Shown: positions 23,179-31,478 of the stretch, in pieces
Layout: the number at the start of each line of letters is the position of its first letter
Position numbering within the stretch: the stretch's first letter is position 1
Assembly: GCF_013409505.1 (NCBI RefSeq)
Contig: NZ_JACCBN010000001.1
Location: 2,976,001-3,040,000 of the forward strand
Length of the DNA: 64,000 nucleotides
Direction: 5' to 3'
Origin: Actinomycetospora corticicola
Lineage (GTDB): Bacteria; Actinomycetota; Actinomycetes; Mycobacteriales; Pseudonocardiaceae
Position numbers and translations under genes: made by a program
Notes under the pieces: generated by a model
The model's database searches: none
What the model was told of the DNA's origin: nothing
Seen by the model: the letters and a program-made list of their open reading frames with translations, nothing else

Positions 23179-23726
23179 GCGTCCCGTGCTGCGACTTGCA
23201 CCGGGACGTCGGGTGCTGCGACCCGCTCGACTGCGGACCGTGCTGCGAGGGCTGCCCCACCTGCCCGTCCGAGATCCGCATCCGCCAGAGGCGTGACCCG
23301 TGGTCCTCGTGGCGGCACCGGCTGGCCAACCGGCTGACCGGCGGCGAGCTCTTCGCCGTGCGCGGCCGTGTCCGCCAGGGCGAACGGGCGCTGGCCACCG
23401 CCCTCGACGGTGAGACTCGGGCCCGCGAAGCGGCACGCAAGACGCAGGGCCGGCTCGCCGAGCTACGCCAGGCCAACGTGACCCGTGACCGCCAGGTCCG
23501 CGCGGTGCACCTCGCCGAGACCCTGCTCGACCGCTTCCGCGAGCGCGGCGCAGTGCCCGGCATCGCGGTGGCCACCGTCGACGCGGTCACCCTCGCGACC
23601 TGGCACAGCCTGCTCGACGAGCTCGCCCGCCCGGCCCCCGAGCTCGACGCCGCGGTCGCCGACCGCGAGCCGCTGCAGCCCGCATTCGTACACCCGGGCA
23701 CCGACAGCGAGGTCGCCGATGCGTGA
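23175..23726 (+). CDS. Protein with a dense N-terminal cysteine cluster and coiled coil
   Basis: A 183-residue protein whose first 33 residues hold nine cysteines (VPCCDLHRDVGCCDPLDCGP continuing CCEGCPTCP), after which there are none. A basic patch (RIRQRRDPWSSWRHR) and a long helical region (about 55-150) with coiled-coil character follow. The cluster most likely coordinates two metal ions. Function unknown. Confidence 0.5.
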   Translation: MSVPCCDLHRDVGCCDPLDCGPCCEGCPTCPSEIRIRQRRDPWSSWRHRLANRLTGGELFAVRGRVRQGERALATALDGETRAREAARKTQGRLAELRQANVTRDRQVRAVHLAETLLDRFRERGAVPGIAVATVDAVTLATWHSLLDELARPAPELDAAVADREPLQPAFVHPGTDSEVADA

Positions 23727-23997
23727 CCACGTCCGCGCCCAGCAGTACCGCGACCACCGACTCGTGGCCGGCTTCCAGCGCCTCGAGGTCGCCGAGACCC
23801 GGCCCGGCGACTCCGGCGTCCAGCTCGCCCTAGGCGACTCCCTGGTCGTCCTCGACGCCGAGACCGTCGAGCGCCTCGGCATCGACCTGCAGATCCGCGC
23901 CAGCTACCTGCGCGGCATCCGGCCGCCGCCAGGACCCGAGCCCGATCGGGCCCCCGGACCCGACGACGTCCCCCTGATCGAGGAGACCCAGGCATGA
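23719..23997 (+). CDS. Early phage protein, unknown
   Basis: A 92-residue protein, beta-rich in the middle (VQLALGDSLVVLDAETVERL), with a Pro-rich acidic tail. It overlaps the preceding gene by 8 nt and the exonuclease gene by 4 nt. No family recognised. Confidence 0.45.
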   Translation: MRDHVRAQQYRDHRLVAGFQRLEVAETRPGDSGVQLALGDSLVVLDAETVERLGIDLQIRASYLRGIRPPPGPEPDRAPGPDDVPLIEETQA

Positions 23998-24593
23998 CCG
24001 ACGTGCACGAGCTGGCCCCGCTCGCGTTCATCGACACCGAGACCGACGGCGTCCACCCCGACCGCGCGGTGTGGGAGATCGCCATCGTCCGACGCGAGCC
24101 GGACGGCAGCGAGGAAGCGTGGGAGACGTTCGTCGACGTCGAGCTCGACACGGCGAACCCGTTCGGCCTGAAGGTCGGGCGCTTCTACGAGCGCCACCCG
24201 CTCGGCCGACGGCTCTCCGGTCGGGACCCTCTCGTGCCGTCGACCCGAGACGACACCCTCTCCGTCTACACCGCCGCCCATCACGTCGCGCGACTCACGC
24301 ACGGCGCACACCTGGTGGGCGCGGTGCCGAACTTCGACGCCGAGGTGCTCGACCGCGACCTGCGTAACCAGGGCCTGATCGGGGCCTGGCACTACCACCT
24401 GGTCGACATCGAGAACCTGGCCGTCGGCTACCTCGCCGGCCAGGGGCGGCCGCTCCCGCCGCCGTGGGACAGCGACGAGATCACCGCCATGCTCGACCTG
24501 GAGCCGACGCCGCAGGACGAGCGGCACACCGCGATGGGCGACGTGCGGTGGGCGATGCGCGTCTACGACCGCGTCATGGGCCGGACCTCGTGA
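23994..24593 (+). CDS. DnaQ-like DEDDh 3'-5' exonuclease
   Basis: A 199-residue exonuclease. ExoI motif FIDTETDG gives Asp14 and Glu16, ExoII is around VPNFDAEVLDRDL, and ExoIII is ERHTAMGDVRWAMRVYD with His and Asp spaced as in the DEDDh class. It would proofread or trim 3' ends during phage replication or recombination. It is encoded separately from any polymerase, as is common in actinophages. Confidence 0.85.
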   Translation: MTDVHELAPLAFIDTETDGVHPDRAVWEIAIVRREPDGSEEAWETFVDVELDTANPFGLKVGRFYERHPLGRRLSGRDPLVPSTRDDTLSVYTAAHHVARLTHGAHLVGAVPNFDAEVLDRDLRNQGLIGAWHYHLVDIENLAVGYLAGQGRPLPPPWDSDEITAMLDLEPTPQDERHTAMGDVRWAMRVYDRVMGRTS

Positions 24594-24775
24594 CGCCGGC
24601 CCGTCCCGTCCGGGCCGCGCCCGGCTCGGCCGCGTTCCTCGCGATCGTCGACCGGGCCGTGCCGGCCCGGTCCGGGCACGACCACTCGCGACCGATGTGC
24701 GCGGCCTGGGACGACCACCTCTCCCGCGAGCTCGCAGCCCTGACCGCTCCCCCGACCACCGAGGAGAACCGATGA
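24590..24775 (+). CDS. Small early phage protein, unknown
   Basis: A 61-residue protein with GTG start in a 4-bp overlap with the exonuclease stop. HDHSRPMCAAWDDHLSRELA may form a small His/Cys site; nothing else is diagnostic. Confidence 0.45.
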   Translation: MTPARPVRAAPGSAAFLAIVDRAVPARSGHDHSRPMCAAWDDHLSRELAALTAPPTTEENR

Positions 24776-25068
24776 CCGAGACCAGCTCGAACGTGCGCAG
24801 CATTCAGGGTGAGCAGCAGCCGCCCGAGAGCGCCAAGGTGAACTTCACCGGGACGAACGCCGAGCTCTCCGGCGACTCGCTGCCCTCGGTCGGCGACGAG
24901 CAGGTCTTCACCGTCCGCGCCGTGTGCAAGCGCCAGGGCATCCAGCTGATCGACGACAGCCACGTCCCGTTCCGGACGATGAAGGTCACCGAGATCATCC
25001 CCGGCGACATCACCGAACGCGCCGACGTCGAGGGCCCGACCCTCTTCGACGACGCGTCCGAGGGCTGA
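24772..25068 (+). CDS. Early phage protein, unknown
   Basis: A 98-residue protein with an ATG in a 4-bp overlap. The central part (VGDEQVFTVRAVCKRQGIQL, MKVTEIIPGDI) looks like a small beta barrel and ends acidic (TLFDDASEG). Proteins of this layout are frequent in actinophage early regions; no function is assigned. Confidence 0.5.
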   Translation: MTETSSNVRSIQGEQQPPESAKVNFTGTNAELSGDSLPSVGDEQVFTVRAVCKRQGIQLIDDSHVPFRTMKVTEIIPGDITERADVEGPTLFDDASEG

Positions 25069-25073
25069 GCGGC

Positions 25074-25361
25074 GTGCAGGGACTGACCCCGCGGCCCGCG
25101 GCGGCCGTGCACGCCCCGAGCTTCTCGTGCCTCTACCCGGGCCCGGTCGACGACGAGTCGGTCGGCATGCTCTACGGCCCGGACCTCGACGGCCGCGAGG
25201 CGTTCCGGCTCACCTTCACCGAGCCGGCCGCCGGCGGCCGCACCCGCGCGCACTTCGAGCCGGTCCCGATGCACCAGGTGCGGGCCCTTGCGGCCGAGGA
25301 GCGCGCAACCGACGAGGCCGCCGCTCGCGCGCGTGCGCACGCCTTCTGGGGGCGCCGGTGA
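25074..25361 (+). CDS. Early phage protein, unknown
   Basis: A 95-residue protein starting at the GTG at 25074. A beta-rich middle (LDGREAFRLTFTEPAAGGR) and an Ala/Arg-rich C-terminal helix are visible. No family recognised; the 4-bp overlap with the next gene supports it as coding. Confidence 0.45.
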   Translation: MQGLTPRPAAAVHAPSFSCLYPGPVDDESVGMLYGPDLDGREAFRLTFTEPAAGGRTRAHFEPVPMHQVRALAAEERATDEAAARARAHAFWGRR

Positions 25362-25612
25362 CCACCTACTTGCGCGGCCGCCAGGAGCTCGCCGCCCAGG
25401 CCGCCGACGAGGCCGACGCGCTGCGCTTCACCATCCGCCACCCCGAGCAGCGCGGCGCCTGGGACCGGGCGTGCGGGCTGATCCACCGCGACCCGCAGCT
25501 CGCCGCCACGACCCTGCTCGCGCTCGCCGCGATGGTGCCCGCCGACGCCGACACCGCCGAGCTCCTCGCGCGGATCGACGAACTGCACGCGCCGGCCCCG
25601 AGACGTGGCTGA
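25358..25612 (+). CDS. Small helical early protein, unknown
   Basis: An 84-residue, all-helical protein (QELAAQAADEADALRFTIRH, AATTLLALAAMVPADADTAE) with GTG start overlapping the previous stop. It lies just before the replication initiator gene; a helper role is possible but unsupported. Confidence 0.45.
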   Translation: MTTYLRGRQELAAQAADEADALRFTIRHPEQRGAWDRACGLIHRDPQLAATTLLALAAMVPADADTAELLARIDELHAPAPRRG

Positions 25613-25645
25613 ACCCGTACCCCCGACGAGAGAGAGGAGGCGCCG

Positions 25646-26659
25646 ATGGCACGCGAGCACGCACGGATCCTGACCTCGATCTGGTCCGACCGGGACTGGC
25701 GCGCGCGCAGCGTCCTCGAGCAGTGGCTCTACGTCCGCGTGGTGTCCGACAAGCACATCAACAACGCCGGCGTCCTGCCGCTGTGGGAGTCCCGCTGGGC
25801 CCGGGCCGCGGTCGACCTGGACGTCGACGCAGTCGAGAAGGCCCGGCGTGGGCTGTCCGAACACCGCTTCCTGGTGGTCGACGAGGAGACCGACGAGGCC
25901 CTCGTCCGATCGTTCATGCGCGGCGACCGTGTCTACCGCCAGCCCAACGTCCTCAAGAACGCGCTCGGCGAGGCGGCCACGACCGAGTCCCCGATCCTGC
26001 GCTCGGTGCTCGCCGAGGAGCTGCTCCGGATCGTGCCGATGCTACCGACCGGCAAGGGCTTCGAGGGCATGCCGGGCGAGGTCGCCCGGGTCGCCCACCT
26101 GCTCGACCCCGAAGGGTCCGCGCGCACGCCCTACGAAGGGTCCGGGAACCCTTCCGCGAACCCTTCGATCGAACCCCACGGGAACCCTTCGATATCGGCG
26201 AGAACGAACCCCACCGCATCGCGAGGGGTTGGGGAAGGGGTAGGGGAAGGGGGTACGTCCCGTCCCGTAGGTGGTCGGGTTGGGGGGTCGCGGGCGCGCC
26301 AGACCCCGGACCGTCCCGGCTCGTCGGCCTCCGGCGGGCCCCCCACCCCGAGCTCCTCCGACGCGACGAGCACCCCGACGCCGGGCTCGCTGCCCGGGTT
26401 CACCGAGCAGCCCTGCGGCCGGCGGCACAGCCCGGACGAGCGGTGCCGTCGGTGCGGCGAAGCCCGCGAGGCCCGGGCCGCCGACGCCGACCGGGCCCGC
26501 CGCGACGCCGCCGCCGCGGTCTCGGCGTGCCGGATGTGCGACGGCGACGGTCGGCTCCTCGAGGTCGGCCGCTTCCTGCCGGTCTCGCCCACCGCCTGGT
26601 GCGACCACGAGACCGACCAGCGCCAGCAGGTCGCCGACGCCCGGGACGAGGCGTCGTGA
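25646..26659 (+). CDS. Replication initiator / replisome-organiser protein with winged-helix N-terminus
   Basis: A 337-residue protein. Residues 1-110 form a winged-helix unit typical of actinophage replication initiators: ILTSIWSDRDWRARSVLEQW, then NAGVLPLWESRWARAAVDLD, HRFLVVDEETDEALVRSFMR and VYRQPNVLKNAL. A low-complexity Asn/Pro/Ser/Gly linker (about 155-210) is encoded by an iteron-like and G-rich DNA stretch. The C-terminal third carries CRRCGEAREA and CRMCDGDG zinc knuckles. It probably binds the phage origin inside its own gene and recruits host helicase. A GAGAGGAGG box precedes the ATG. Confidence 0.7.
   Translation: MAREHARILTSIWSDRDWRARSVLEQWLYVRVVSDKHINNAGVLPLWESRWARAAVDLDVDAVEKARRGLSEHRFLVVDEETDEALVRSFMRGDRVYRQPNVLKNALGEAATTESPILRSVLAEELLRIVPMLPTGKGFEGMPGEVARVAHLLDPEGSARTPYEGSGNPSANPSIEPHGNPSISARTNPTASRGVGEGVGEGGTSRPVGGRVGGSRARQTPDRPGSSASGGPPTPSSSDATSTPTPGSLPGFTEQPCGRRHSPDERCRRCGEAREARAADADRARRDAAAAVSACRMCDGDGRLLEVGRFLPVSPTAWCDHETDQRQQVADARDEAS
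26110..26253. other. Candidate replication origin: iterons plus G-quadruplex tract
   Basis: CGAAGGGT at 26110 and 26134 and its complement ACCCTTC(G/C) at 26148, 26160 and 26184 give five copies at 24-, 14-, 12- and 24-bp steps, mostly multiples of 12. They are followed at 26225-26253 by five runs of four or five G separated by two bases. The whole block lies inside the initiator gene, where lambdoid and many lactococcal phages keep their origin. Confidence 0.5.
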
Positions 26660-26868
26660 CCGCCCCCGCCGGCGACCCCCGGGTGCTGCTCGAGGAGACC
26701 GTGTCGTGCCCGGCGTGCGGCGAGGACCTCGCCGTGCCGGGCGGCGGCTTCGCCTCCCAGGACGCCTACCTCGAGGTCGGCTTCGCGGTCGCCCGCGAGC
26801 ACGCCGCCGCCCTCGACGACGAGCGCCACCGCGACCTGGTCGCGCAGCTCGACGAGGACCCGGCGTGA
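26656..26868 (+). CDS. Small zinc-knuckle phage protein
   Basis: A 70-residue protein with SCPACGEDL near residue 19 and an acidic helical end. A single CPxC pair would need partners for metal binding, so it may dimerise. GTG start in a 4-bp overlap with the initiator gene. Function unknown. Confidence 0.45.
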   Translation: MTAPAGDPRVLLEETVSCPACGEDLAVPGGGFASQDAYLEVGFAVAREHAAALDDERHRDLVAQLDEDPA

Positions 26869-27029
26869 CCCCGCGCCAGTGGCACCACGCCGGCACCGAC
26901 ACCGACGACCGCGGCCGACCCCGCGGCCTGTGCTGGTGCGGATGGCGCGGCGACTCGCAGCACGGTGACCGGCCCCGGCTCGCGGCCCGTCGCGACGCCA
27001 ACCGGCACGTCACCGAGGCCGGCGCGTGA
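26865..27029 (+). CDS. Very small phage protein with CWCGW motif
   Basis: A 54-residue protein starting at the GTG at 26865. RGLCWCGWRG with nearby His residues (WHHAG, SQHGD, RHVTEAG) could form a compact metal site. It overlaps both neighbours by 4 nt. Function unknown. Confidence 0.4.
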   Translation: MTPRQWHHAGTDTDDRGRPRGLCWCGWRGDSQHGDRPRLAARRDANRHVTEAGA

Positions 27030-27328
27030 GCCGCCGCCGGCCCCCGCGCTGGGTCGAGTGGGCGCCGCGGGCCCGCGAGCGCCGCACCCGGGGTCGCGAC
27101 ATGGACTGGCACGCCGACCGCGAGCTCGCGAACACGGTCGTCTGCCCGCCGAAGCCGAAGGGCTGCAACGCCCCGATCGGCACCACCTGCCGGAACTTCG
27201 GGACCGGTCAGGAGCTGGAGAACTGGCCGGCCCACGAGGCGCGCCTCAAGCGCGCCGAGGCCGTCTTCCAAGCCGCCGCCGAGGCCGAGCAGGCCGAGGC
27301 ACCCGTCCCCTCGGAGGAGACAGCATGA
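27026..27328 (+). CDS. Small zinc-finger-like phage protein
   Basis: A 100-residue, basic protein. Cysteines in VVCPPKPKGCNAPIGTTCRN, followed by a His in WPAHEARLKRAE, resemble the short treble-clef-like finger found in many actinobacterial and phage proteins. A nucleic-acid role is likely but unproven. GTG start in a 4-bp overlap. Confidence 0.5.
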   Translation: MSRRRPPRWVEWAPRARERRTRGRDMDWHADRELANTVVCPPKPKGCNAPIGTTCRNFGTGQELENWPAHEARLKRAEAVFQAAAEAEQAEAPVPSEETA

Positions 27329-27744
27329 GCACCACCGACACCGACCAGCCCGAGACCGAGCCGACCCGGCCGACGCACGCCAGCGAGGTCGCCGCCGAGC
27401 ACATGCTCGTCACCGACGTCCTCGGTCGCATCGGTGAGAACCCCGACCGTGCGGAGATTGAACGCGTCCTGCGCGAGTCGATCCGCGCGGCCGGCAACCT
27501 CATCCCTAGCTCGTTCGCCCGTCGACCCGTCGAGGTCCGCGTCGCGGTCGAGGACGAGGAGGGCTGCGAGGTCGACCAGACCGTCGCGCTGACCCGTGCC
27601 CAGGGCGGCACACCAACCGTCCTCGGCGGCACGCTCGGCAACCTCGTGGCCTCCGTCCTCGGCAGCTTCTACGTGGCCGCCGACGGCGCCGAGTACGGCG
27701 ACGCGCTCGACGCCGCGCTCGTCACGCTGCAGGCCCGGCAGTGA
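27325..27744 (+). CDS. Early phage protein, unknown
   Basis: A 139-residue protein with an acidic Thr-rich lead (about 1-18), helices at EVAAEHMLVTDVLGRIGE and EIERVLRESIRAAGNL, and a beta-rich middle (VEVRVAVEDEEGCEVDQTVA). No family recognised. Coupled to its neighbours by overlaps. Confidence 0.45.
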   Translation: MSTTDTDQPETEPTRPTHASEVAAEHMLVTDVLGRIGENPDRAEIERVLRESIRAAGNLIPSSFARRPVEVRVAVEDEEGCEVDQTVALTRAQGGTPTVLGGTLGNLVASVLGSFYVAADGAEYGDALDAALVTLQARQ

Positions 27745-29273
27745 CCCGCATCGGGACTCGGCTGCGTGAGGCCATGTCCGCCACCCGGCTCGCCGCGGAG
27801 TACGAGCGTCAGCGCGACGACGCGCGCGGCGCGAAGGACCAGGCGCTGTCGCAGCTCGCCGCCACTCGCGAGGCTCACGAGGTCGGGCAGCGGGCCGCGG
27901 CGAAGCTCGACGGCAGCATCGAGGCCACACGCGACGTACTGCGAGAAGGCGGCTTCCCGACCGACAGCAGCATGAGCCTCGCCGACGACGTCTCCCGCGC
28001 GCTGGGCAAGCTGCGCGAGAGCACCCTGATGCCAGGCGAGCAGTACTTCCCAAACGTGAAGGGCCGCTGCCCCTCCTGCGGCGGGTCATCGCTGTTCGTG
28101 GGGGTCGGCGGCCACATCACCTGCGGGCGCGTGGACTGCGGCAGTCCTGAGGCAGCCGACCAGTTACTCGCCGGGGACGACCCGTGGCGCCACGCGCTCG
28201 CCGAACTGCGCCTTGAAGTCCGCGCTGCCCGTGACGTCCTCGCGCCCGACGTGTCCACCGCGGGCACACCGCTCGACGAGGTCGCGCGCACCGCGCTCCG
28301 GGTGGCGCGGGCGACCTCGGTGGCCGCCGAGCTCCGCTGGTGGGTCGAGCCCGGCAACGCACCCGGGCAGGACATGGTGCCCCGCGCGCTGCTCGCGAAG
28401 CGGGCCGCCGGCCTGGACCCCGGCGGCGGCACCCCGGAGGGGCGCCAGCCGCCGACCCCGTCGATCTCGCACGACGACTTCGAGGTGCGCGGCACCGAGC
28501 CGCGCGTGCCCCACGCCGTGCCCGGTCGCTCGCGGGCCGCCGAGCGGTTCGCGATGGACATCATCGGCGAGGCGGTGGCCGACGCCGGTCAGCGGCAGTG
28601 CGACGAAGACGCGAAGGCCAGCTACTCCGTCGAGGTCCTCGCCGCACTCCGGGCCGCCGACAGGGCGGGAGAGGTCCACGCGCAGCCGCGCTACCGGATC
28701 GTGCATCCGACTGATCTGTCGTACACCGAAGCCCTCGTCGTTCTCGCCCGAGCGGTCCGCGCCTACGGCGAGCAGCCCGACGATGAGCCGGTGGCCGACG
28801 AGCAGGTCGAGCAGGTGGCCCGCGAGGCTGCACGGGTCGCCGTCGTGCACGGCGGAGTCGAAGCCGACCACCACGCCGACGACGTTGTCGACGCGCTGGC
28901 CCGTGCCGGGTTCGTGCCCGGGGTCTACCCGCCGGGCATGGCCATCGACGGCGACCTGCTCCGCACGCTCATTGCCGACGCTCTGCCCCGGCGGGCCACC
29001 GACGAGTTCGCCGGCGAGCTCGCCGACTCGGTCCTCGACGCCGCGGTCCGGGCCGGGTTCACGATCCTGCACGGCACGAACCTCGCGCCGCGGACGGCGC
29101 CGACGCCCACGCACGAGTGGGCCGGGTACGTGTCGTGGACCGCCTGGACGGCCGGAGCAGCTCGCGCGGTGGGACGCCGCACCGGAGAGCTCGACCTCGA
29201 CTGGTGCTCCGACGAGTTCGGTCGGTGGGTCGAGCAGCAGGTCGCCCGTGACGCCGAGGCGGTGCAGTTCTGA
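27741..29273 (+). CDS. Large early protein with N-terminal coiled coil and zinc ribbon (DUF6085-like segment)
   Basis: A 510-residue protein. Residues 10-70 are coiled coil (AAEYERQRDDARGAKDQALS and following). A zinc-ribbon-like block at about 108-135 reads GRCPSCGGSSLFVGVGGHI then TCGRVDCGSPEAADQLL, and resembles the DUF6085 family seen in actinophages. The rest is helical with repeated VADEQVEQVAREAARVAVVH-type motifs. The mixture looks like a fusion of several small phage modules. Function unknown. Confidence 0.5.
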   Translation: MTRIGTRLREAMSATRLAAEYERQRDDARGAKDQALSQLAATREAHEVGQRAAAKLDGSIEATRDVLREGGFPTDSSMSLADDVSRALGKLRESTLMPGEQYFPNVKGRCPSCGGSSLFVGVGGHITCGRVDCGSPEAADQLLAGDDPWRHALAELRLEVRAARDVLAPDVSTAGTPLDEVARTALRVARATSVAAELRWWVEPGNAPGQDMVPRALLAKRAAGLDPGGGTPEGRQPPTPSISHDDFEVRGTEPRVPHAVPGRSRAAERFAMDIIGEAVADAGQRQCDEDAKASYSVEVLAALRAADRAGEVHAQPRYRIVHPTDLSYTEALVVLARAVRAYGEQPDDEPVADEQVEQVAREAARVAVVHGGVEADHHADDVVDALARAGFVPGVYPPGMAIDGDLLRTLIADALPRRATDEFAGELADSVLDAAVRAGFTILHGTNLAPRTAPTPTHEWAGYVSWTAWTAGAARAVGRRTGELDLDWCSDEFGRWVEQQVARDAEAVQF

Positions 29274-29515
29274 TGGCGCAGCGTCCAACTCTGGCGACGT
29301 CGCCGGCCATCGACGACGTGAGCGCCCCGCAGTGGCTGATCGTCGCGGCCGTTGTGCTGGTCGTCATCGGCCTGGTCGAGGCCCGCCGCTCGGGTCAGGC
29401 CGAGGACCGCGGGGACCTGGCCGCCGCCTATCGCAGCTACCTGCTGTCCCGAGGCCTCGCGGCCGTCGGCGTCCTCCTCGGCGCCGCAGGCCTGATCTGG
29501 GAGATGACCCGATGA
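29273..29515 (+). CDS. Small two-span membrane protein
   Basis: An 80-residue protein with two hydrophobic helices (WLIVAAVVLVVIGLVEA and GLAAVGVLLGAAGLIW) separated by a charged loop. ATG in an ATGA overlap. It is early rather than in the lysis block, so a holin role is unlikely; a host-membrane or exclusion function is possible. Confidence 0.5.
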   Translation: MAQRPTLATSPAIDDVSAPQWLIVAAVVLVVIGLVEARRSGQAEDRGDLAAAYRSYLLSRGLAAVGVLLGAAGLIWEMTR

Positions 29516-29826
29516 CCGAGACCGACCCCCAGCCCGGCGCGGGCACGCGGATCACGGACGCCGAGATCGCCGACTTCGTCGGGCGCGACGCTCGCCGTCA
29601 GCGCCGCCGCGCTCGACTTGGCGTGCTGCGCCTGCTCGCGGCCCGCTACCTGTACGTGCCCTGGCGCTGCGAGGTCTGCGGCTGCCTCGTGTCCGCGCGC
29701 CGCCTCGGCCGGCACGCGAAGTGGCACCACTGGCAGGCCATGACCGCTTGGGTGGCCGGCGGCGGCCGAGGCCCGAAGCCGAAGCGCGCGCCGCTCCCGC
29801 CTCGCTTCCTCGGGAGGTCCTCGTGA
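29512..29826 (+). CDS. C2H2-type small zinc-finger protein
   Basis: A 104-residue, strongly basic protein. WRCEVCGCLVSARRLGRHAK followed by WHH gives a Cys-x2-Cys...His-x4-His finger at about residues 52-70, and the tail is Pro/Lys/Arg-rich. Likely DNA- or RNA-binding. ATG in a 4-bp overlap. Confidence 0.55.
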   Translation: MTETDPQPGAGTRITDAEIADFVGRDARRQRRRARLGVLRLLAARYLYVPWRCEVCGCLVSARRLGRHAKWHHWQAMTAWVAGGGRGPKPKRAPLPPRFLGRSS

Positions 29827-30047
29827 CCGACCCGACTCCACCGACCGACGTCCGGGTTCGGCGCGCGGACGGCAGCACCGTCCCGCTCGACCTCACCTAC
29901 GAGGGCATCGGCGACGACGGGTGCCACCGCTGGGTCGCGACCGCCCCGACGTGGATCGGCGACGACTCGGCGGTGCACCTCGAGTGCGCGCTGCTGCCGC
30001 CCGAGACGACAATCGTCCTCGAGCTCGACGGCGAGGTCAGGGCATGA
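29823..30047 (+). CDS. Small beta-rich phage protein, unknown
   Basis: A 74-residue protein (VRVRRADGSTVPLDLTYEGI, HRWVATAP, TTIVLELDGEV) that looks like a small beta sandwich. GTG start. No family recognised; it lies directly before the resolvase gene. Confidence 0.45.
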   Translation: MTDPTPPTDVRVRRADGSTVPLDLTYEGIGDDGCHRWVATAPTWIGDDSAVHLECALLPPETTIVLELDGEVRA

Positions 30048-30673
30048 GGGCCCGCGTGATCGGCATCGACCCCGGCCTGGCGAACCTCGGCGTCGCCGAG
30101 CTCGTCTGGGACGGCCACTCCTGTACGAGCCTCACGACCCGCCACGAGAAGACCCACCCACCGGCCACCCCGACCGACGACCAGACCGCGGCGCGGATGT
30201 CCCGGATGATCCGGGCCGCGGCCCCGGTCGGCGAGCCGTGGCTGTGCGAGGGGTGCGGCTACACCCACAACCCGCCGCCCTCGGACCTCGTCATGGTCAT
30301 GCTCGAAGGCCCGTCCTACGGGTCGACCACCCCGTACCAGCACGACTCCGCAGGCCTCTGGTGGCGGCTCCGGTCGCTGCTCACGTCGCGCAGCATCCCC
30401 GTCGGGAAGTGCCCGCCCGCGACGCTCAAGCTGTGGGCCGCCGGCGACGGCCGCGCCTCGAAGGACCAGATGAAGCTCGCCCTCGACCGGCTGTGGCCCG
30501 GGGTGCTCGCCCGCACCGAGCACGAGGTCGACGCGGCGCTCCTCGCGCTCGCCGCGGCGCAGCGCCTCGGCTGGTTCACCGGCGGCGAGCCGCTCCGCCA
30601 GGCCCGCCAGCTCGGGAAGATGACCTGGCCGCGGCTGCCCGAGGTGCGCACCGTCCCGGCGGTGACGACGTGA
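30044..30673 (+). CDS. RuvC-like Holliday junction resolvase
   Basis: A 209-residue RNase H-fold endonuclease. VIGIDPGLANLGVA gives the first acidic residue (Asp9), VMLEGPSYGS the second (Glu), and HEVDAALLALAA the last Asp, the spacing of phage RuvC-like resolvases. It would resolve branched replication and recombination intermediates before packaging. ATG in a 4-bp overlap. Confidence 0.82.
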   Translation: MRARVIGIDPGLANLGVAELVWDGHSCTSLTTRHEKTHPPATPTDDQTAARMSRMIRAAAPVGEPWLCEGCGYTHNPPPSDLVMVMLEGPSYGSTTPYQHDSAGLWWRLRSLLTSRSIPVGKCPPATLKLWAAGDGRASKDQMKLALDRLWPGVLARTEHEVDAALLALAAAQRLGWFTGGEPLRQARQLGKMTWPRLPEVRTVPAVTT

Positions 30674-30993
30674 CCCGGCCCCACGACCCGACGTCGCCGC
30701 GCTGGGACCTCCGCCCCGAGCCGCTGCCGGTCGACCTCGATGCCCTGCCGTTCGGCCCGACACCGCCGCGACGGCGCTGGTGCCCCTGCGTGATCACCGA
30801 GGGCGGCTCGCCCGTCGGGTTCGAGACGGATCCCGAGTGTCCGGACCACGGCCATCCCGCCTACCAGCTCGACGAGCACGCCGACGACGACCCGGCGTGC
30901 GACGACCCCGACTGCACCTGCCACAACTGGCTCGCCGAGACCTTCGCCGAGCCGCCGTGGACCACCCTCGCCCCCAACCCGGAGTACCTGTGA
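30670..30993 (+). CDS. Cys-rich acidic phage protein, unknown
   Basis: A 107-residue protein with cysteines at RWCPCVI, PECPDHGH and PACDDPDCTCHNW, giving possible metal ligands in an otherwise acidic chain. GTG start overlapping the resolvase stop. Function unknown. Confidence 0.45.
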   Translation: MTRPHDPTSPRWDLRPEPLPVDLDALPFGPTPPRRRWCPCVITEGGSPVGFETDPECPDHGHPAYQLDEHADDDPACDDPDCTCHNWLAETFAEPPWTTLAPNPEYL

Positions 30994-31478
30994 CCCAGCA
31001 CCGTCGCCCCACCCTCGCCCGCCAGGGCGTCGCCGGCACCGCCGCCGCCCTCGTCCTCGGCTACCTCGCCGGCACCGTCCTGCTCATGCAGCTCGTCTAC
31101 CGGCTCGCACCCGTCCTCGGGCCCGTCGGCGCCTACTCCGTGCTCGTCGCCGTCGTCCTCGTCGGCACCGCCGGGTACGTCCTCATCGGCCGCCGCTACG
31201 AACACCTTGACGCCGCCGAGCCGGACCCCGAGCGCTGCGACCGCGACCACGTCGCCCACGCCGAGGAGCAGGTCGACGCGCAGATCGCGATGCTCGTCCG
31301 CTCCGGAGTCGACCAGGACAAGGCCCAGGAGCTCGTCCGCGACAGCCTCGTCTGGGCCCTCACCCCGCGCGGCGGGCCGTCCATCGCCGACATCCTTGGC
31401 GGCCGGAGCGGGCAGCGTGACGGCGAGCAGCGCGAGCGGACCGGCAGCCTGCCCGTCGCAGGACGGCCCTACCTGTGA
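30990..31478 (+). CDS. Two-span membrane protein with soluble C-terminus
   Basis: A 162-residue protein with two membrane helices (GTAAALVLGYLAGTVLLMQL and AYSVLVAVVLVGTAGYVLIG) joined by a short loop, then a helical soluble domain (about 75-140) and a basic tail. It may tether a phage complex to the membrane. Function unknown. Confidence 0.5.
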   Translation: MTQHRRPTLARQGVAGTAAALVLGYLAGTVLLMQLVYRLAPVLGPVGAYSVLVAVVLVGTAGYVLIGRRYEHLDAAEPDPERCDRDHVAHAEEQVDAQIAMLVRSGVDQDKAQELVRDSLVWALTPRGGPSIADILGGRSGQRDGEQRERTGSLPVAGRPYL

